64,000 bases of DNA, taken from Curtobacterium flaccumfaciens pv. betae (GTDB lineage Bacteria; Actinomycetota; Actinomycetes; Actinomycetales; Microbacteriaceae). The notes beneath the pieces were generated by a model. The model had not been told where the DNA came from and made no database searches. It saw only the letters and a program-made list of their open reading frames with translations. How positions within the stretch are numbered: position 1 is the first letter of the stretch; each line of letters begins with the position of its first letter. The stretch covers positions 2,542,001 to 2,606,000 of the forward strand of contig NZ_JAPJDC010000001.1 of assembly GCF_026241855.1 (NCBI RefSeq), given 5' to 3'. Below are positions 9,127-17,676 of this stretch, in pieces. The translations under genes and the position numbers were made by a program.

Positions 9127-9162
9127 ACGAAGGACCCGCACCGATCGGTGCGGGTCCTTCGT
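9127..9162 (+). terminator. Hairpin downstream of tRNA-Ser
   Basis: ACGAAGGACCCGCACC and GGTGCGGGTCCTTCGT form a perfect 16-bp stem with a GATC loop, then CGTTCC. It starts 23 nt after the tRNA. Confidence 0.75.
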
Positions 9163-9404
9163 CGTTCCACGGTCGATCGGTCCCCCACCCTGCGGACGAG
9201 CGCGTGCCCTGTTCCCCCTCGGTTGGCCGGGAAACGCCGACCAGGGGTGGAACGGGCTGTCCCCGGTACCCGTCGGTCGCCTATGCTGGCCGAGCGAACG
9301 GCTCCGGGACGAGCCGACCGCGGTGCATCGAGCGGCAGGGGCGTCGCTCGGAGGGCGTGCTGGTCAGCGTGCCCGGAACACCCGAGGGGACGAGGAGACG
9401 CGCC

Positions 9405-10046
9405 ATGGGGGACACCACCGTGCCCGCAGTGCCCGTGCGGCCCGCCGTCTTCGACACGGTCCTCCGTCCGCGCCGGTCCCTCGTCCGTTCCACCGCGCTG
9501 AGCATCGCCTTCTCGGCCGTGCCGCTCGCCGTCGCCCTGGTCTGGGTCTCGTTCCCGTTCCGCACGTGGGCCGTGTTCGCCGGCATCGTCGTCGCGATGG
9601 CCGCGGCCGTCGGCATCGTGTTCGTCCGACTGCACACCGCGTTCATCGGGATCGACGACGACGGTCTGACGATCCGTGGCGTCCTCACGGCGCACCGTCG
9701 GATCCCCCGCGACCGCGTGCACAGCCTGGTGCTCGCCACGACCTTCGGCTCGTCCGTGGACCGGACCGTGCGGGAACTCGTCGCGTTCGACCGGACCGGC
9801 ACCCACCTCTTCCGGCTCCGCGCCGACGTGTGGGGCGACGACGGGCTCGACCGGGTGGTCGACGCGCTCGGCGTGCAGGTCGTCGAAGAGTCGCGGCCGG
9901 TCTCCTCCCGCACCTTCGCGAAGCGCTACCCGACGAGCCGCGCCTGGTACGAGCAGCGGTCGGCGTTCCTGCTCGTCGGCGGCCTCGTCGTGCTGGTCGT
10001 CGGCGGGTTGCTCGCCGTCGAGTTCGCCGGCCTCAACGCCCCCTGA
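9405..10046 (+). CDS. PH-domain-like membrane protein
   Basis: This 213-residue protein has two hydrophobic helices at about 30-50 and 58-78. A soluble stretch (IGIDDDGLTIRGVLTAHRRI, then HSLVLATTF and VAFDRTGTHLFRL) resembles bacterial PH (YdbT/DUF304-type) domains, and a C-terminal transmembrane helix follows (LLVGGLVVLVVGGLLAVEF). It is a probable integral membrane protein whose PH-like module faces the cytoplasm; its ligand is unknown. GAGGAG lies about 8 nt before the ATG at 9405, which decides the start. It stands alone, convergent with the HerA-like gene. Confidence 0.75.
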   Translation: MGDTTVPAVPVRPAVFDTVLRPRRSLVRSTALSIAFSAVPLAVALVWVSFPFRTWAVFAGIVVAMAAAVGIVFVRLHTAFIGIDDDGLTIRGVLTAHRRIPRDRVHSLVLATTFGSSVDRTVRELVAFDRTGTHLFRLRADVWGDDGLDRVVDALGVQVVEESRPVSSRTFAKRYPTSRAWYEQRSAFLLVGGLVVLVVGGLLAVEFAGLNAP

Positions 10047-10084
10047 CCCACCGGCGGACCGGCCAGCGGCCACCGCACGGCACC

Positions 10085-10136
10085 CGTCAGCACGGCACCG
10101 GTCAGCACCGCACCGGTCAGCGCGGCACCAGTCAGC
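10085..10136. repeat. Degenerate 15-bp tandem repeat
   Basis: About three and a half copies of a CAGCACGGCACCGGT-like unit fill the gap between two convergent stop codons. The copies differ at one or two positions each. Confidence 0.7.
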
Positions 10137-12174
10137 GCCGACGCCGCAGCGTCGAGAAGATCCCGCGCACCACTTCCTTCGCGATGGTCCCGCCCAGCCC
10201 GGAGCCGAGCAGGTCCGACAGCGGGTCCCCCGCGGATCGCCGCGTCCCGGACCGCCGCGTCCCGGACCGCTGCGTCCCGCCCGACCGACCGGAGCCGCCG
10301 GACCGACCGGACCGCCGGGCGTCCGACGCTCGCTCGGCCCGCTCGAACTCCCGCTGCTGCCGCTCGTACTCCTGCTGGGCATCCGCCGATGCGTCCGCCG
10401 CGGCGGCAGCTGCCTCGTCGGCTGCGGCAGCGGCGTCGGCTGCAGCGGCCGCCGCCTCCATCCGGCGCGCGAGCACCTCGCGCGCCGAGTCCGGATCGAC
10501 GCGGGTGCCGTAGGTCGACAGGAGCGGTGAGGCCTGCACCCGCGCGGCCATCTCGTCGGCCGGCATCGGGTCCATCGACCCCTGGGGTGCGCGCAGCCGG
10601 GTCCACGCGACGGGGGTCGGTGCGCCCCGCTCGTTCATCACCGTGACGATCGCTTCGCCGGTCGCGAGCGACGTGAGGACCTCGCCCAGGTCGTAGTCAC
10701 TCGTCGGGTAGGTCGACACCGTCGCCCGGAGCGCCTTCGCGTCGTCCGGGGTGTGGGCGCGGAGCTGGTGCTGGATGCGAGACCCGAGCTGCGCCAGCAC
10801 GTCGTTCGGCACGTCCTTCGGGGTCTGCGTCACGAAGAAGACCCCGACGCCCTTCGACCGGATGAGCCGCACGGTCCGCACGATCTGCTCGGTGAAGTCC
10901 TTCGACGCCCCGTTGAACAGCAGGTGCGCCTCGTCCAGGAAGAACACGAGCTTCGGCTCGTCCTGGTCGCCGACCTCGGGCAGCTCGTTGAACAGGTCCG
11001 CCAGCAACCACATCAGGAACGTCGAGAAGACCTCCGGCCGGTCCTGCACACCGGGCACCTCGAGCAGGCTGACGATCCCCCGCCCGTCCGCCGCCGTCCG
11101 CAGGAACACCTGCGTGTCGATCTCGGGCGCCCCGAAGAACCGGTCGGCGCCCTGGTCGGCGAAGGTGACGAGCTCGCGCAGGATCACCCCGGCGGTCTGC
11201 TTCGACAGGCCCCCGAGCTCGGCGAGTTCCCCTTTGCCCTGCTCGCTCACCAGGAACGTCAGCACGCTCCGCAGGTCGTCGAGGTCCACCAGCGCCAGAC
11301 CCTGCTGCGTGGCGTAGTGGAACACCAGACCGAGCGAGGACTCCTGCGTGTCGTTCAGGCCGAGCACCTTCGACAGCAGCAGCGGCCCGAACCCGGAGAC
11401 GGTGGCACGGATCGGCACGCCCGTACCCTGCCCGCCCAGCGAGAACAGCTCGGCCTGGCTCGCGACGCCCTGCCACTGCTGGCCGATGCCCGCGGTGCGG
11501 TCGAGCAGCTTGTCGGTCGCCTGCCCCGCGACGGCCAGACCCGACAGGTCGCCCTTGATGTCGGCGGCGAACACCGGCACCCCGTTCGCCGCGATCTGCT
11601 CGGCGAGCACCTGCAGCGTGCGGGTCTTGCCGGTACCGGTCGCCCCGGCCACCAGCCCGTGCCGGTTCAGCATCGCGAGCGGGATGCGGACCTGCACCTC
11701 GGGCACCGCTGCGCCGTTGACCAGTGCACCGAGTTCGATCGCACCGCCGTCGACGGCGTAGCCGTCACGGATCGCCGAGACCGCGTCCGGTCCGAGCGGT
11801 CCGGTCCCACCCCGGACGGGAGGCGCGGCGCCGGTCGCCGCCGTCGCCACCGGATCCGGGGCGGTCGCCTCGACCGCCGCGGCAGGGGTGGTCGGAGCCG
11901 GTGCGGCCGCCGCGGCAGGGGTGGTCGGAGCCGGTGCGGCCGCAGGGGCGGGCTTCGCGTCGGGCGTGAGCCGCGCCTCCAGGCCGGTGGGTGGTGGGGA
12001 CCCGACGACCGCGGGTTCCGCGTCGGCGGTGCGCTCCGTCTGCTCCTCCACCGCCAGTGCGGCGGCGAGCTCCTCGGCTCGCCGCGCCGCTTCGTCGGCG
12101 AGCCGACGTGCCTCGTCGGCGGCCCGCCTCGCTGCCTCGGCAGCCACCCGTGCCCGCTCCGTCGCGTCGCTCAT
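10132..12174 (-). CDS. HerA-type helicase-like ATPase (DUF853 family)
   Basis: The 680-residue protein begins with an Ala/Arg/Glu-rich helix (about 1-50, coiled coil likely) and an Ala/Pro/Thr linker (75-120). The ATPase core has Walker A GATGTGKT at 177-184, GDLSGLA just beyond it, and a Walker B-type VFFLDEAHLLF near residue 390, followed by the VFFVTQTPKDVP motif of DUF853/HerA-like proteins. The C-terminus is Ala-rich, then Ser/Gly/Arg-rich, ending RRRR. The family (E. coli YjgR relatives) lacks a firm function; DNA or protein translocation is inferred. No NurA partner or other operon member is next to it. Confidence 0.88.
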   Translation of the reverse strand: MSDATERARVAAEAARRAADEARRLADEAARRAEELAAALAVEEQTERTADAEPAVVGSPPPTGLEARLTPDAKPAPAAAPAPTTPAAAAAPAPTTPAAAVEATAPDPVATAATGAAPPVRGGTGPLGPDAVSAIRDGYAVDGGAIELGALVNGAAVPEVQVRIPLAMLNRHGLVAGATGTGKTRTLQVLAEQIAANGVPVFAADIKGDLSGLAVAGQATDKLLDRTAGIGQQWQGVASQAELFSLGGQGTGVPIRATVSGFGPLLLSKVLGLNDTQESSLGLVFHYATQQGLALVDLDDLRSVLTFLVSEQGKGELAELGGLSKQTAGVILRELVTFADQGADRFFGAPEIDTQVFLRTAADGRGIVSLLEVPGVQDRPEVFSTFLMWLLADLFNELPEVGDQDEPKLVFFLDEAHLLFNGASKDFTEQIVRTVRLIRSKGVGVFFVTQTPKDVPNDVLAQLGSRIQHQLRAHTPDDAKALRATVSTYPTSDYDLGEVLTSLATGEAIVTVMNERGAPTPVAWTRLRAPQGSMDPMPADEMAARVQASPLLSTYGTRVDPDSAREVLARRMEAAAAAADAAAAADEAAAAAADASADAQQEYERQQREFERAERASDARRSGRSGGSGRSGGTQRSGTRRSGTRRSAGDPLSDLLGSGLGGTIAKEVVRGIFSTLRRRR

Positions 12175-12215
12175 GGGCTCAGCCTAGGGACCGGAGCGCG
12201 CGGCGGTCCGGGTCG

Positions 12216-13472
12216 TCAGTGCGTGAGCGCGGGGACCGTCCGGGGGCGGACCACGAACCAGAGCATCAGGATCGCGACGGCGGCGGTCGACGCCATCACC
12301 ATCGCCATCGGTGTGGCCGTCGTGATGCCGAGCCAACCGACGACCGGCGAGATGAGCCCGGCGACGCCGAAGTTCAGGGCACCGAGCACCGAGGCGGCGG
12401 TCCCCGCCTCTTTTCCGTGGGCGGCGAGACCGATGACCTGGACGAGCGGGAACGAGAACCCGCACGCGGCGATGAAGAACCACAGCGGCACCAGCACACC
12501 GACCAGACCGGCCCCGAGCTGGTCGAGGACGATGATCGCGACCGACGCCAGCAGCAGGGTCGCGGTCGAGCACGCCAGGATCCACTGCGGACCGACGCGC
12601 TGGGCGAGCCGCGACGAGATCTGCACACCGAGGACGACCCCGACCGAGTTGACGGCGAAGAGCAGTCCGTACTGCTGGGCGTCGAGCCCGTAGACCTGCT
12701 GGAACAGGAACGGCGACGCGCTGAGGTACGAGAACAGCCCGCTGAACACCATGGCGCCGATGAGCGCGACACCGACGAAGATCCGGTCGGAGAACAGCGC
12801 CTTGTAGCGCTGGCCGATGGTGGAGTGCCCGGCCTCGTGCCGGCGGGCCGGCGGCAGGGTCTCGACGATGAGCAGGATCGACGCGATCACCACCGCCAGG
12901 CCGTAGCAGGCGAGGAAGACGAAGATGCCGCGCCAGCTGGTGATCTGCAGCATCTGCGAACCGATGAGCGGCGCGAGGATCGGCGCGAGGCCGTTCACCA
13001 TCGCCAGGCGGGACAGCATCCGCACCAGCGGCTTGCCGCCGAACAGGTCACGCACCGTCGCCATCGCGACGACACCACCGGCTGCGGCGCCCATGCCCTG
13101 CAGCACGCGGAACACGGCGAGCAGCTCGATGTCCGGCGCGGTCGCGGCGCCGATCGACGCGGCGATGTGCACCGTCGTCGCGATGATCAGCGGCAGTCGG
13201 CGACCCACCTTGTCGCTCCACGGGCCGACCAGGAGCTGCCCGATGGCGAAGCCGAGCGTCGTCGCGGTGAGCGTCAGCTGGACCGCACCGTCGGTGACGC
13301 TGAACTGGTCCTTGATCGCCGGGAACGCCGGCAGGTACAGGTCGATCGTGAACGGACCGAGCGCCGTGAGGGCGCCCAGGACGAAGACGTAGACGAGTCG
13401 CTGCCCGCGGGAGAGCGAGTCTCCCGGGTGCAGCACGACCCGGAGCGAACCGGTGGTGGCGGGCGCGGTCAC
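12216..13472 (-). CDS. Bcr/CflA-family multidrug efflux MFS transporter
   Basis: This 418-residue carrier has 12 predicted transmembrane segments. TM1 carries the GPFTIDLYLPAFP motif diagnostic of Bcr/CflA (DHA1) exporters, and loop 2-3 has GPWSDKVGRR, the MFS motif A. Substrates in this family include bicyclomycin and chloramphenicol-like drugs; the specific one is unknown. GTG 13472 is preferred because AAGGA lies about 9 nt upstream; a further-upstream ATG at 13547 would add a non-homologous 25 residues and overlap the TAGGAT promoter (13546-13551). A TetR-type regulator is divergent. Confidence 0.92.
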   Translation of the reverse strand: MTAPATTGSLRVVLHPGDSLSRGQRLVYVFVLGALTALGPFTIDLYLPAFPAIKDQFSVTDGAVQLTLTATTLGFAIGQLLVGPWSDKVGRRLPLIIATTVHIAASIGAATAPDIELLAVFRVLQGMGAAAGGVVAMATVRDLFGGKPLVRMLSRLAMVNGLAPILAPLIGSQMLQITSWRGIFVFLACYGLAVVIASILLIVETLPPARRHEAGHSTIGQRYKALFSDRIFVGVALIGAMVFSGLFSYLSASPFLFQQVYGLDAQQYGLLFAVNSVGVVLGVQISSRLAQRVGPQWILACSTATLLLASVAIIVLDQLGAGLVGVLVPLWFFIAACGFSFPLVQVIGLAAHGKEAGTAASVLGALNFGVAGLISPVVGWLGITTATPMAMVMASTAAVAILMLWFVVRPRTVPALTH

Positions 13473-13522
13473 GAGACAGGAGTCCTTCGACGATGAGGGG
13501 GCGGGGGTGATCGCGGGTCGAT

Positions 13523-13534
13523 CGAATCGATTCG
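13523..13534. promoter_or_regulatory. Palindromic operator candidate between efflux pump and TetR-type gene
   Basis: CGAATCGATTCG is a perfect palindrome lying just downstream of the leftward TAGGAT -10 box (13546-13551), between the pump and its divergent regulator. This is where a TetR repressor would be expected to bind. Confidence 0.45.
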
Positions 13535-13698
13535 TCCGCGGAACCATCCTACGGTCGCCGGTGCGTGCTCGGCGCCGCCGGTGCCGGCCGCCCGCGTGAA
13601 GCGGCTCGTGCTGCCCCTCGGCCGCGCGCGGACCATGCGGTAGCGTCGGACTGCTCGGGGGCCTTCCGGGTGAAGCGGATCAGAAGGGGGTGGGCGTC

Positions 13699-14280
13699 AT
13701 GGTGGATGCCCGGATCCTGCACACCACTGCAGCGCTGCGCGAGGCGATCCTGCGACTCGCCGCGGACCGACCGGTCTCGGAGATCACCGTCGCCGACGTC
13801 ACGCGTGCCGCCGGCATCAACCGGGCCACGTTCTACTCACACGCCGTCTCCCCCGGGTCGCTGCTCGCCGACGTCCTGACGCCGGAACTCGACCGCATCC
13901 GGCAGGACGACGCCGACGAGCGCCGAGCCGCCGCCGACCGGGGCGCCGGAGCCGACGAGCTCGCAGCCATCACCCGGCGCGGCATCAACGCCGTCGTCGA
14001 GCACGTGACGACGCACCGCGACATCTACGGCAAGGCGCTGCCGGACCCGAACGACGCGTCGCTGCACCGGCTGCTCGTCGAGCACTTCACGGTGTCGAGT
14101 GCCCTGCACATCCGCGAGCTCGACCCCGCACGCCGGCCCGAGCTGCTCGACGACGTCGCCGCGGGGTTCGTGGCGCAGGGGTTCGTCGGGGCGATCGAGG
14201 CCTGGCTGGCGGGGCCCCGACGGTCGCGGAAGGCGCTGGTGGAGACGATCACGCTGTCGTTCCCGGCGTGGTGGAGCTGA
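13699..14280 (+). CDS. TetR-family transcriptional regulator
   Basis: This 193-residue protein has a helix-turn-helix at about residues 25-50 (ITVADVTRAAGINRATFYSH), typical of TetR/AcrR N-terminal domains, and an all-helical C-terminal region with no recognised ligand motif. AAGGGGG precedes ATG 13699; an alternative GTG lies at 13690. TAGCGT at 13641 is a possible -10. It is divergent from the Bcr/CflA pump, so it likely represses that pump and is released by a pump substrate; this is inferred from position. Confidence 0.85.
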   Translation: MVDARILHTTAALREAILRLAADRPVSEITVADVTRAAGINRATFYSHAVSPGSLLADVLTPELDRIRQDDADERRAAADRGAGADELAAITRRGINAVVEHVTTHRDIYGKALPDPNDASLHRLLVEHFTVSSALHIRELDPARRPELLDDVAAGFVAQGFVGAIEAWLAGPRRSRKALVETITLSFPAWWS

Positions 14281-14330
14281 GCGGGCTGTTCGGTTCGGTC
14301 GTGTGATCGCGAGGGTGCTGGCCTGCTGCC

Positions 14331-14394
14331 GTGCTCGTGCTGCTCGTGCTGCTCGTGCTGCGCGTGCTGCGCGTGCTGCGCGTGCTGCGCGTGC
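14331..14394. repeat. 9-bp tandem repeat at the 3' end of the lipoprotein gene
   Basis: About seven head-to-tail copies of GTGCTGCTC then GTGCTGCGC run up to the stop codon of the leftward lipoprotein gene. The unit changes from CTC to CGC midway, as expected from slippage expansion. The period of 9 means copy-number change would not shift a frame. Confidence 0.85.
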
Positions 14395-14967
14395 CTACTC
14401 GGCGTCGGTCGTGTCGCCGTCCGACGGGTCGGTCTCCGGCTTCTCGCCGCGCTGCAGGGACTGCACGACCTCGACCGCGGTGGCAGCGACGTCCGCGTCG
14501 TCACCCTCCGACGGCACGCGGTAGTCGGCGGAGACGCCGTCGCCACCGGTGCCGGCGGCGGGCAGCGGGTCGCCGAGGGACACCACCACGACCCCGGCGT
14601 CGTGGGCGGTCTGGATCACACCGGTCAGGGCGGACGGTTTGGCCGCGTGCACGAGCAGGGCCTTGGCGCCCTTGCGCACGAGCTGGGCGACCGCGGTCTG
14701 CTGTGACGCCGCAGCGCCCGATGCCGGAGCGACCCGGACGTCGGGCCGGAACCCGGCGTCGGTCAGGTCGGTGCGGAGCCGGTCGGCGAGGGCCGCGTCG
14801 TCGTGGAGCAGGACGACACCGATCACTGCCTGCTGGTCGAAACCGCCGTCGGAGCTCGTCAGGTCGGTGCTCTGCACCGGTGTGGGGGCAGCCGACGTCG
14901 TGCCCTGGCACCCGGCCAGGGTCAGGGCCGCCGCCAGGGCGACGGTCACGGCGACGATGCGCAGCAC
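14395..14967 (-). CDS. Small lipoprotein resembling half of a periplasmic binding protein
   Basis: The 190-residue product has a lipoprotein signal with lipobox LAGC (Cys at about 19). The segments VIGVVLLHDDAALADRLRTD, LVRKGAKALLVHAA and AHDAGVVVVSLGDPL match the first lobe of sugar-binding periplasmic proteins (Peripla_BP_4 type), but the second lobe is absent. The full length is under two-thirds of a normal binding protein. The tail is acidic. It may be a degenerate or specialised binding protein. It lies 30 nt downstream of an MFS gene on the same strand, a possible two-gene unit. Confidence 0.75.
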   Translation of the reverse strand: MLRIVAVTVALAAALTLAGCQGTTSAAPTPVQSTDLTSSDGGFDQQAVIGVVLLHDDAALADRLRTDLTDAGFRPDVRVAPASGAAASQQTAVAQLVRKGAKALLVHAAKPSALTGVIQTAHDAGVVVVSLGDPLPAAGTGGDGVSADYRVPSEGDDADVAATAVEVVQSLQRGEKPETDPSDGDTTDAE

Positions 14968-14997
14968 GGGGTCTCCTCTTCGGTCCGGTCTGCCACG

Positions 14998-16440
14998 CTA
15001 CCCGGCGGCCGGGCCGTGCGACGACGGAGTTCGCGACGGGACGGATCCGCCCGGACCCACCGGGGCCGTCGTCGCCGGCGCCGGCACAGGGCCGAGCCGT
15101 CGGACGGCCGCGATCGCCAGCGCAGCGAAACCAACCATCGCCGCGAAGACCAGGGGGAACGACACCGTGCCGTCGGCACCACCGGTCGCGGTGAAGAGCA
15201 GGCCGGTCACCGCGAGACCGATCACGCTGCCGGCTGCGTCAGCGATCGTCAGGGCCGAGCTCGCGAAGCCGTCGTCGCCCTCGCCGGAGAACCGCAGGGT
15301 CAGCATCGAGGCGCGCGGGTAGATCGCGCCCATGCCCGCGCCACCGACGAACCAGCCGACGACCAGCACCCACCACGACAGGTCGAACGTCGCGACCGCG
15401 AGCGCGGTCACCAGGCTGACGAGCACCAGCGTCAGCCCGACCCCGAAGGTGCGACGGGCGGTGAGCCGCTGCTCCCCCAGACGACCGTGCGCCCAGCTCG
15501 AAGCGGCCCAGCTGAGTGCCGCCACCGTCAGGGCCAGCCCCGCAGCGGACGGCGACAACCCGTGTTCGGCCTGCAGCAGGAACGGCACGTACGCCTCGCT
15601 CCCGAAGAACGACGCGGCGACGAGCCCGCGCAGCAGCACGACCGACGGCAGCCCGGCCGCGGCCCGGAACGTGCCGGTCGGCAGCAGCGGCCGCAGGGCG
15701 AACCAGGTGCCGACCAACCCGACGAGCACCGCCGCGACCATGCCCCACGGGGTCAGGTCGGGCGCGACGTTGAGCAGCAGGATCGACACGGCAGCGGCCA
15801 CCGACCAGCCGATCCTGAGCCGCTGCCACGGCGGGCGGAGCGACGCGGCCGGAGCGTGCACCCGGCCGAGGGTCGGCACGAGCAGGGCGAAGGCGACCAG
15901 CGCGATCGCCAGCGCCCCGGCGAACACCCAGTGCCAGTTCCAGGTGTCGGTGACGATGCCGGCCAGGGCGGGGCCGATCAACGCCGGCACGACCCAGGCC
16001 GCGGCGAACCCGGCGAACACCGGGCCGTGCAGCTCGGCGGGGAAGATCCGGGCGACCAGCACGTAGAGCACCACGTCGATGGCCCCGGCACCGAACCCCT
16101 CGATGAGCCGGCCGGCCAGGAACACCTCCATGGTCGGCGCGAGCATGACCACGGCGGTCCCCACGGCGAAGAACGCCGCCGACACCCACGCCACGATCCG
16201 GCCACCGGCGCGATCCGTCCAGTTGCCGGCGAGCACCATCCCCGGCACCCCGGCGGCGAGCGGGGCGGCGAAGGCGAGCGCGTACAGGGTCTCGCCGTCG
16301 AGGTCGCGGCTGATCACCGGCATGATCGTCGTCATCGCCAGGTTCTGGAACGCCGCGACGCCGACGATCGCGACCATGCCGATCGTCGCGAGGGCGTACG
16401 GCCCGCTCAGCAGGCTGGTCCGCGACGCCGTTGTGCTCAC
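14998..16440 (-). CDS. MFS transporter
   Basis: The 480-residue membrane protein has 12-14 hydrophobic segments. Loop 2-3 carries GNWTDRAGGR (motif A-like), followed by GRLIEGFGAGAIDVVLYVLVAR, which resembles motif C regions of drug:H+ antiporters. The substrate cannot be told. The start is GTG 16440; a TACGAT box (16448-16453) sits 7 nt upstream with no Shine-Dalgarno sequence, so the message is probably leaderless. The lipoprotein gene follows. Confidence 0.88.
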   Translation of the reverse strand: MSTTASRTSLLSGPYALATIGMVAIVGVAAFQNLAMTTIMPVISRDLDGETLYALAFAAPLAAGVPGMVLAGNWTDRAGGRIVAWVSAAFFAVGTAVVMLAPTMEVFLAGRLIEGFGAGAIDVVLYVLVARIFPAELHGPVFAGFAAAWVVPALIGPALAGIVTDTWNWHWVFAGALAIALVAFALLVPTLGRVHAPAASLRPPWQRLRIGWSVAAAVSILLLNVAPDLTPWGMVAAVLVGLVGTWFALRPLLPTGTFRAAAGLPSVVLLRGLVAASFFGSEAYVPFLLQAEHGLSPSAAGLALTVAALSWAASSWAHGRLGEQRLTARRTFGVGLTLVLVSLVTALAVATFDLSWWVLVVGWFVGGAGMGAIYPRASMLTLRFSGEGDDGFASSALTIADAAGSVIGLAVTGLLFTATGGADGTVSFPLVFAAMVGFAALAIAAVRRLGPVPAPATTAPVGPGGSVPSRTPSSHGPAAG

Positions 16441-16517
16441 CTACGACATCGTAGGGGCGAGGGGTGAGGGTGTGGCAGTGGTCCCGCGTCAGCGGTCCCG
16501 CGTCACCGGGCCACGCG

Positions 16518-17663
16518 TCAGCGCGTCAGCGCCTGCTCCAGGTCCGCCACCAGGTCGCCGGCGTCCTCGATGCCGACCGACAGCCGCACGACGTTCTCCG
16601 GCACGGCCAGCTCGGTGCCCTTGACCGACGCGTGGGTCATCTCGCTCGGGTACCCGATGAGCGACTCCACGCCACCGAGCGACTCGGCCAGGGCGAACAG
16701 CTCCGTCGACTCCGCGAACCGCTTCGCGGCCTCGGCGCCGCCGGACAGCGCGACCGAGAGCATCCCGCCGAAGCCGCGCATCTGGCGGGCGGCGACGTCG
16801 TGCCCCGGGTGGTCGGGCAGGCCCGGGTAGTAGACGCGCTCGACGCCGGGCGCGACGACGAGCGCCTCGGCGACGGCCTGCGCGTTCCGCGAGTGCCGCT
16901 CCATCCGCACCGCGAGCGTCTTGATGCCACGGGTGGTCAGGTAGGCGTCGAACGGCGACGAGATCGCACCCGCGCCGAACTGCAGGAACTGCACCTTCGC
17001 CGCGAGCTCCTCGTCCGCGAGCACGACGGCTCCGCCGACGACGTCGGAGTGTCCGCCGAGGTACTTCGTGGTCGAGTACACGACGACGTCGGCGCCGAGC
17101 GACAGCGGCTGCTGCAGGTACGGCGACGCGAACGTGTTGTCGACGACCACCAGGGCGCCCGACTCGTGCCCGAGGATCGCGAGCGCGGCGATGTCGGCGA
17201 TCTTCATGAGCGGGTTCGTCGGCGTCTCGACCCACAGCACCGTGGTGGCCGGTGCCCCCTGCAGTGCCGCGCGGACCTGGTCGAGGTCGCTCATGTCGAC
17301 GACCACGAGCTCGACACCCCACGGAACGTGCAGCCGACTCACCAGGCGGTGGGTGCCGCCGTACACGTCGTTGCCCATCACGACACGGCCACCGGGGACC
17401 AGCGCGGCGCGGAGCAGGGCGTCCTCGGCGGCGAGCCCGGACGCGAACGACGACGCCGCGACGCCCCCGTCGAGGTCGGCGAGGAGCACCTGCAGCGAGT
17501 CGCGCGTCGGGTTGCCGGCGCGCGAGTATTCGTAGCCGTTGCGCATGCCGCCGACGCCGTCCTGCACGTAGGTCGACGTCAGGTGGATCGGCGGGATGAC
17601 GGCGCCGGTGGTCTCGTCGGGCTCCTGGCCGGCGTGGACGGCCCGGGTGCTGAACTCGGTCAT
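16518..17663 (-). CDS. metB: Cystathionine gamma-synthase/lyase
   Basis: This 381-residue, full-length Cys/Met metabolism PLP enzyme has the substrate loop YEYSRAGNPTRDSL, the VETPTNPLMKI motif and the PLP lysine in YSTTKYLGGHSD (about residue 195). It either condenses O-acyl-homoserine with cysteine or cleaves cystathionine to cysteine. Because it lies 13 nt downstream of cbs, reverse transsulfuration (lyase activity) is the likelier role in vivo; the sequence alone does not separate the two. Confidence 0.93.
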   Translation of the reverse strand: MTEFSTRAVHAGQEPDETTGAVIPPIHLTSTYVQDGVGGMRNGYEYSRAGNPTRDSLQVLLADLDGGVAASSFASGLAAEDALLRAALVPGGRVVMGNDVYGGTHRLVSRLHVPWGVELVVVDMSDLDQVRAALQGAPATTVLWVETPTNPLMKIADIAALAILGHESGALVVVDNTFASPYLQQPLSLGADVVVYSTTKYLGGHSDVVGGAVVLADEELAAKVQFLQFGAGAISSPFDAYLTTRGIKTLAVRMERHSRNAQAVAEALVVAPGVERVYYPGLPDHPGHDVAARQMRGFGGMLSVALSGGAEAAKRFAESTELFALAESLGGVESLIGYPSEMTHASVKGTELAVPENVVRLSVGIEDAGDLVADLEQALTR

Positions 17664-17676
17664 GCTCGGTGGTTCC

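Noticed and set aside
10753..13496. Long plus-strand frames antisense to the HerA-like and Bcr/CflA genes
   Set aside because: Codon pattern and motifs belong to the minus strand; the plus frames are GC-driven shadows.
14803..16467. 554-codon plus-strand frame
   Set aside because: It is antisense to the MFS transporter, whose membrane helices and motif A are clear.
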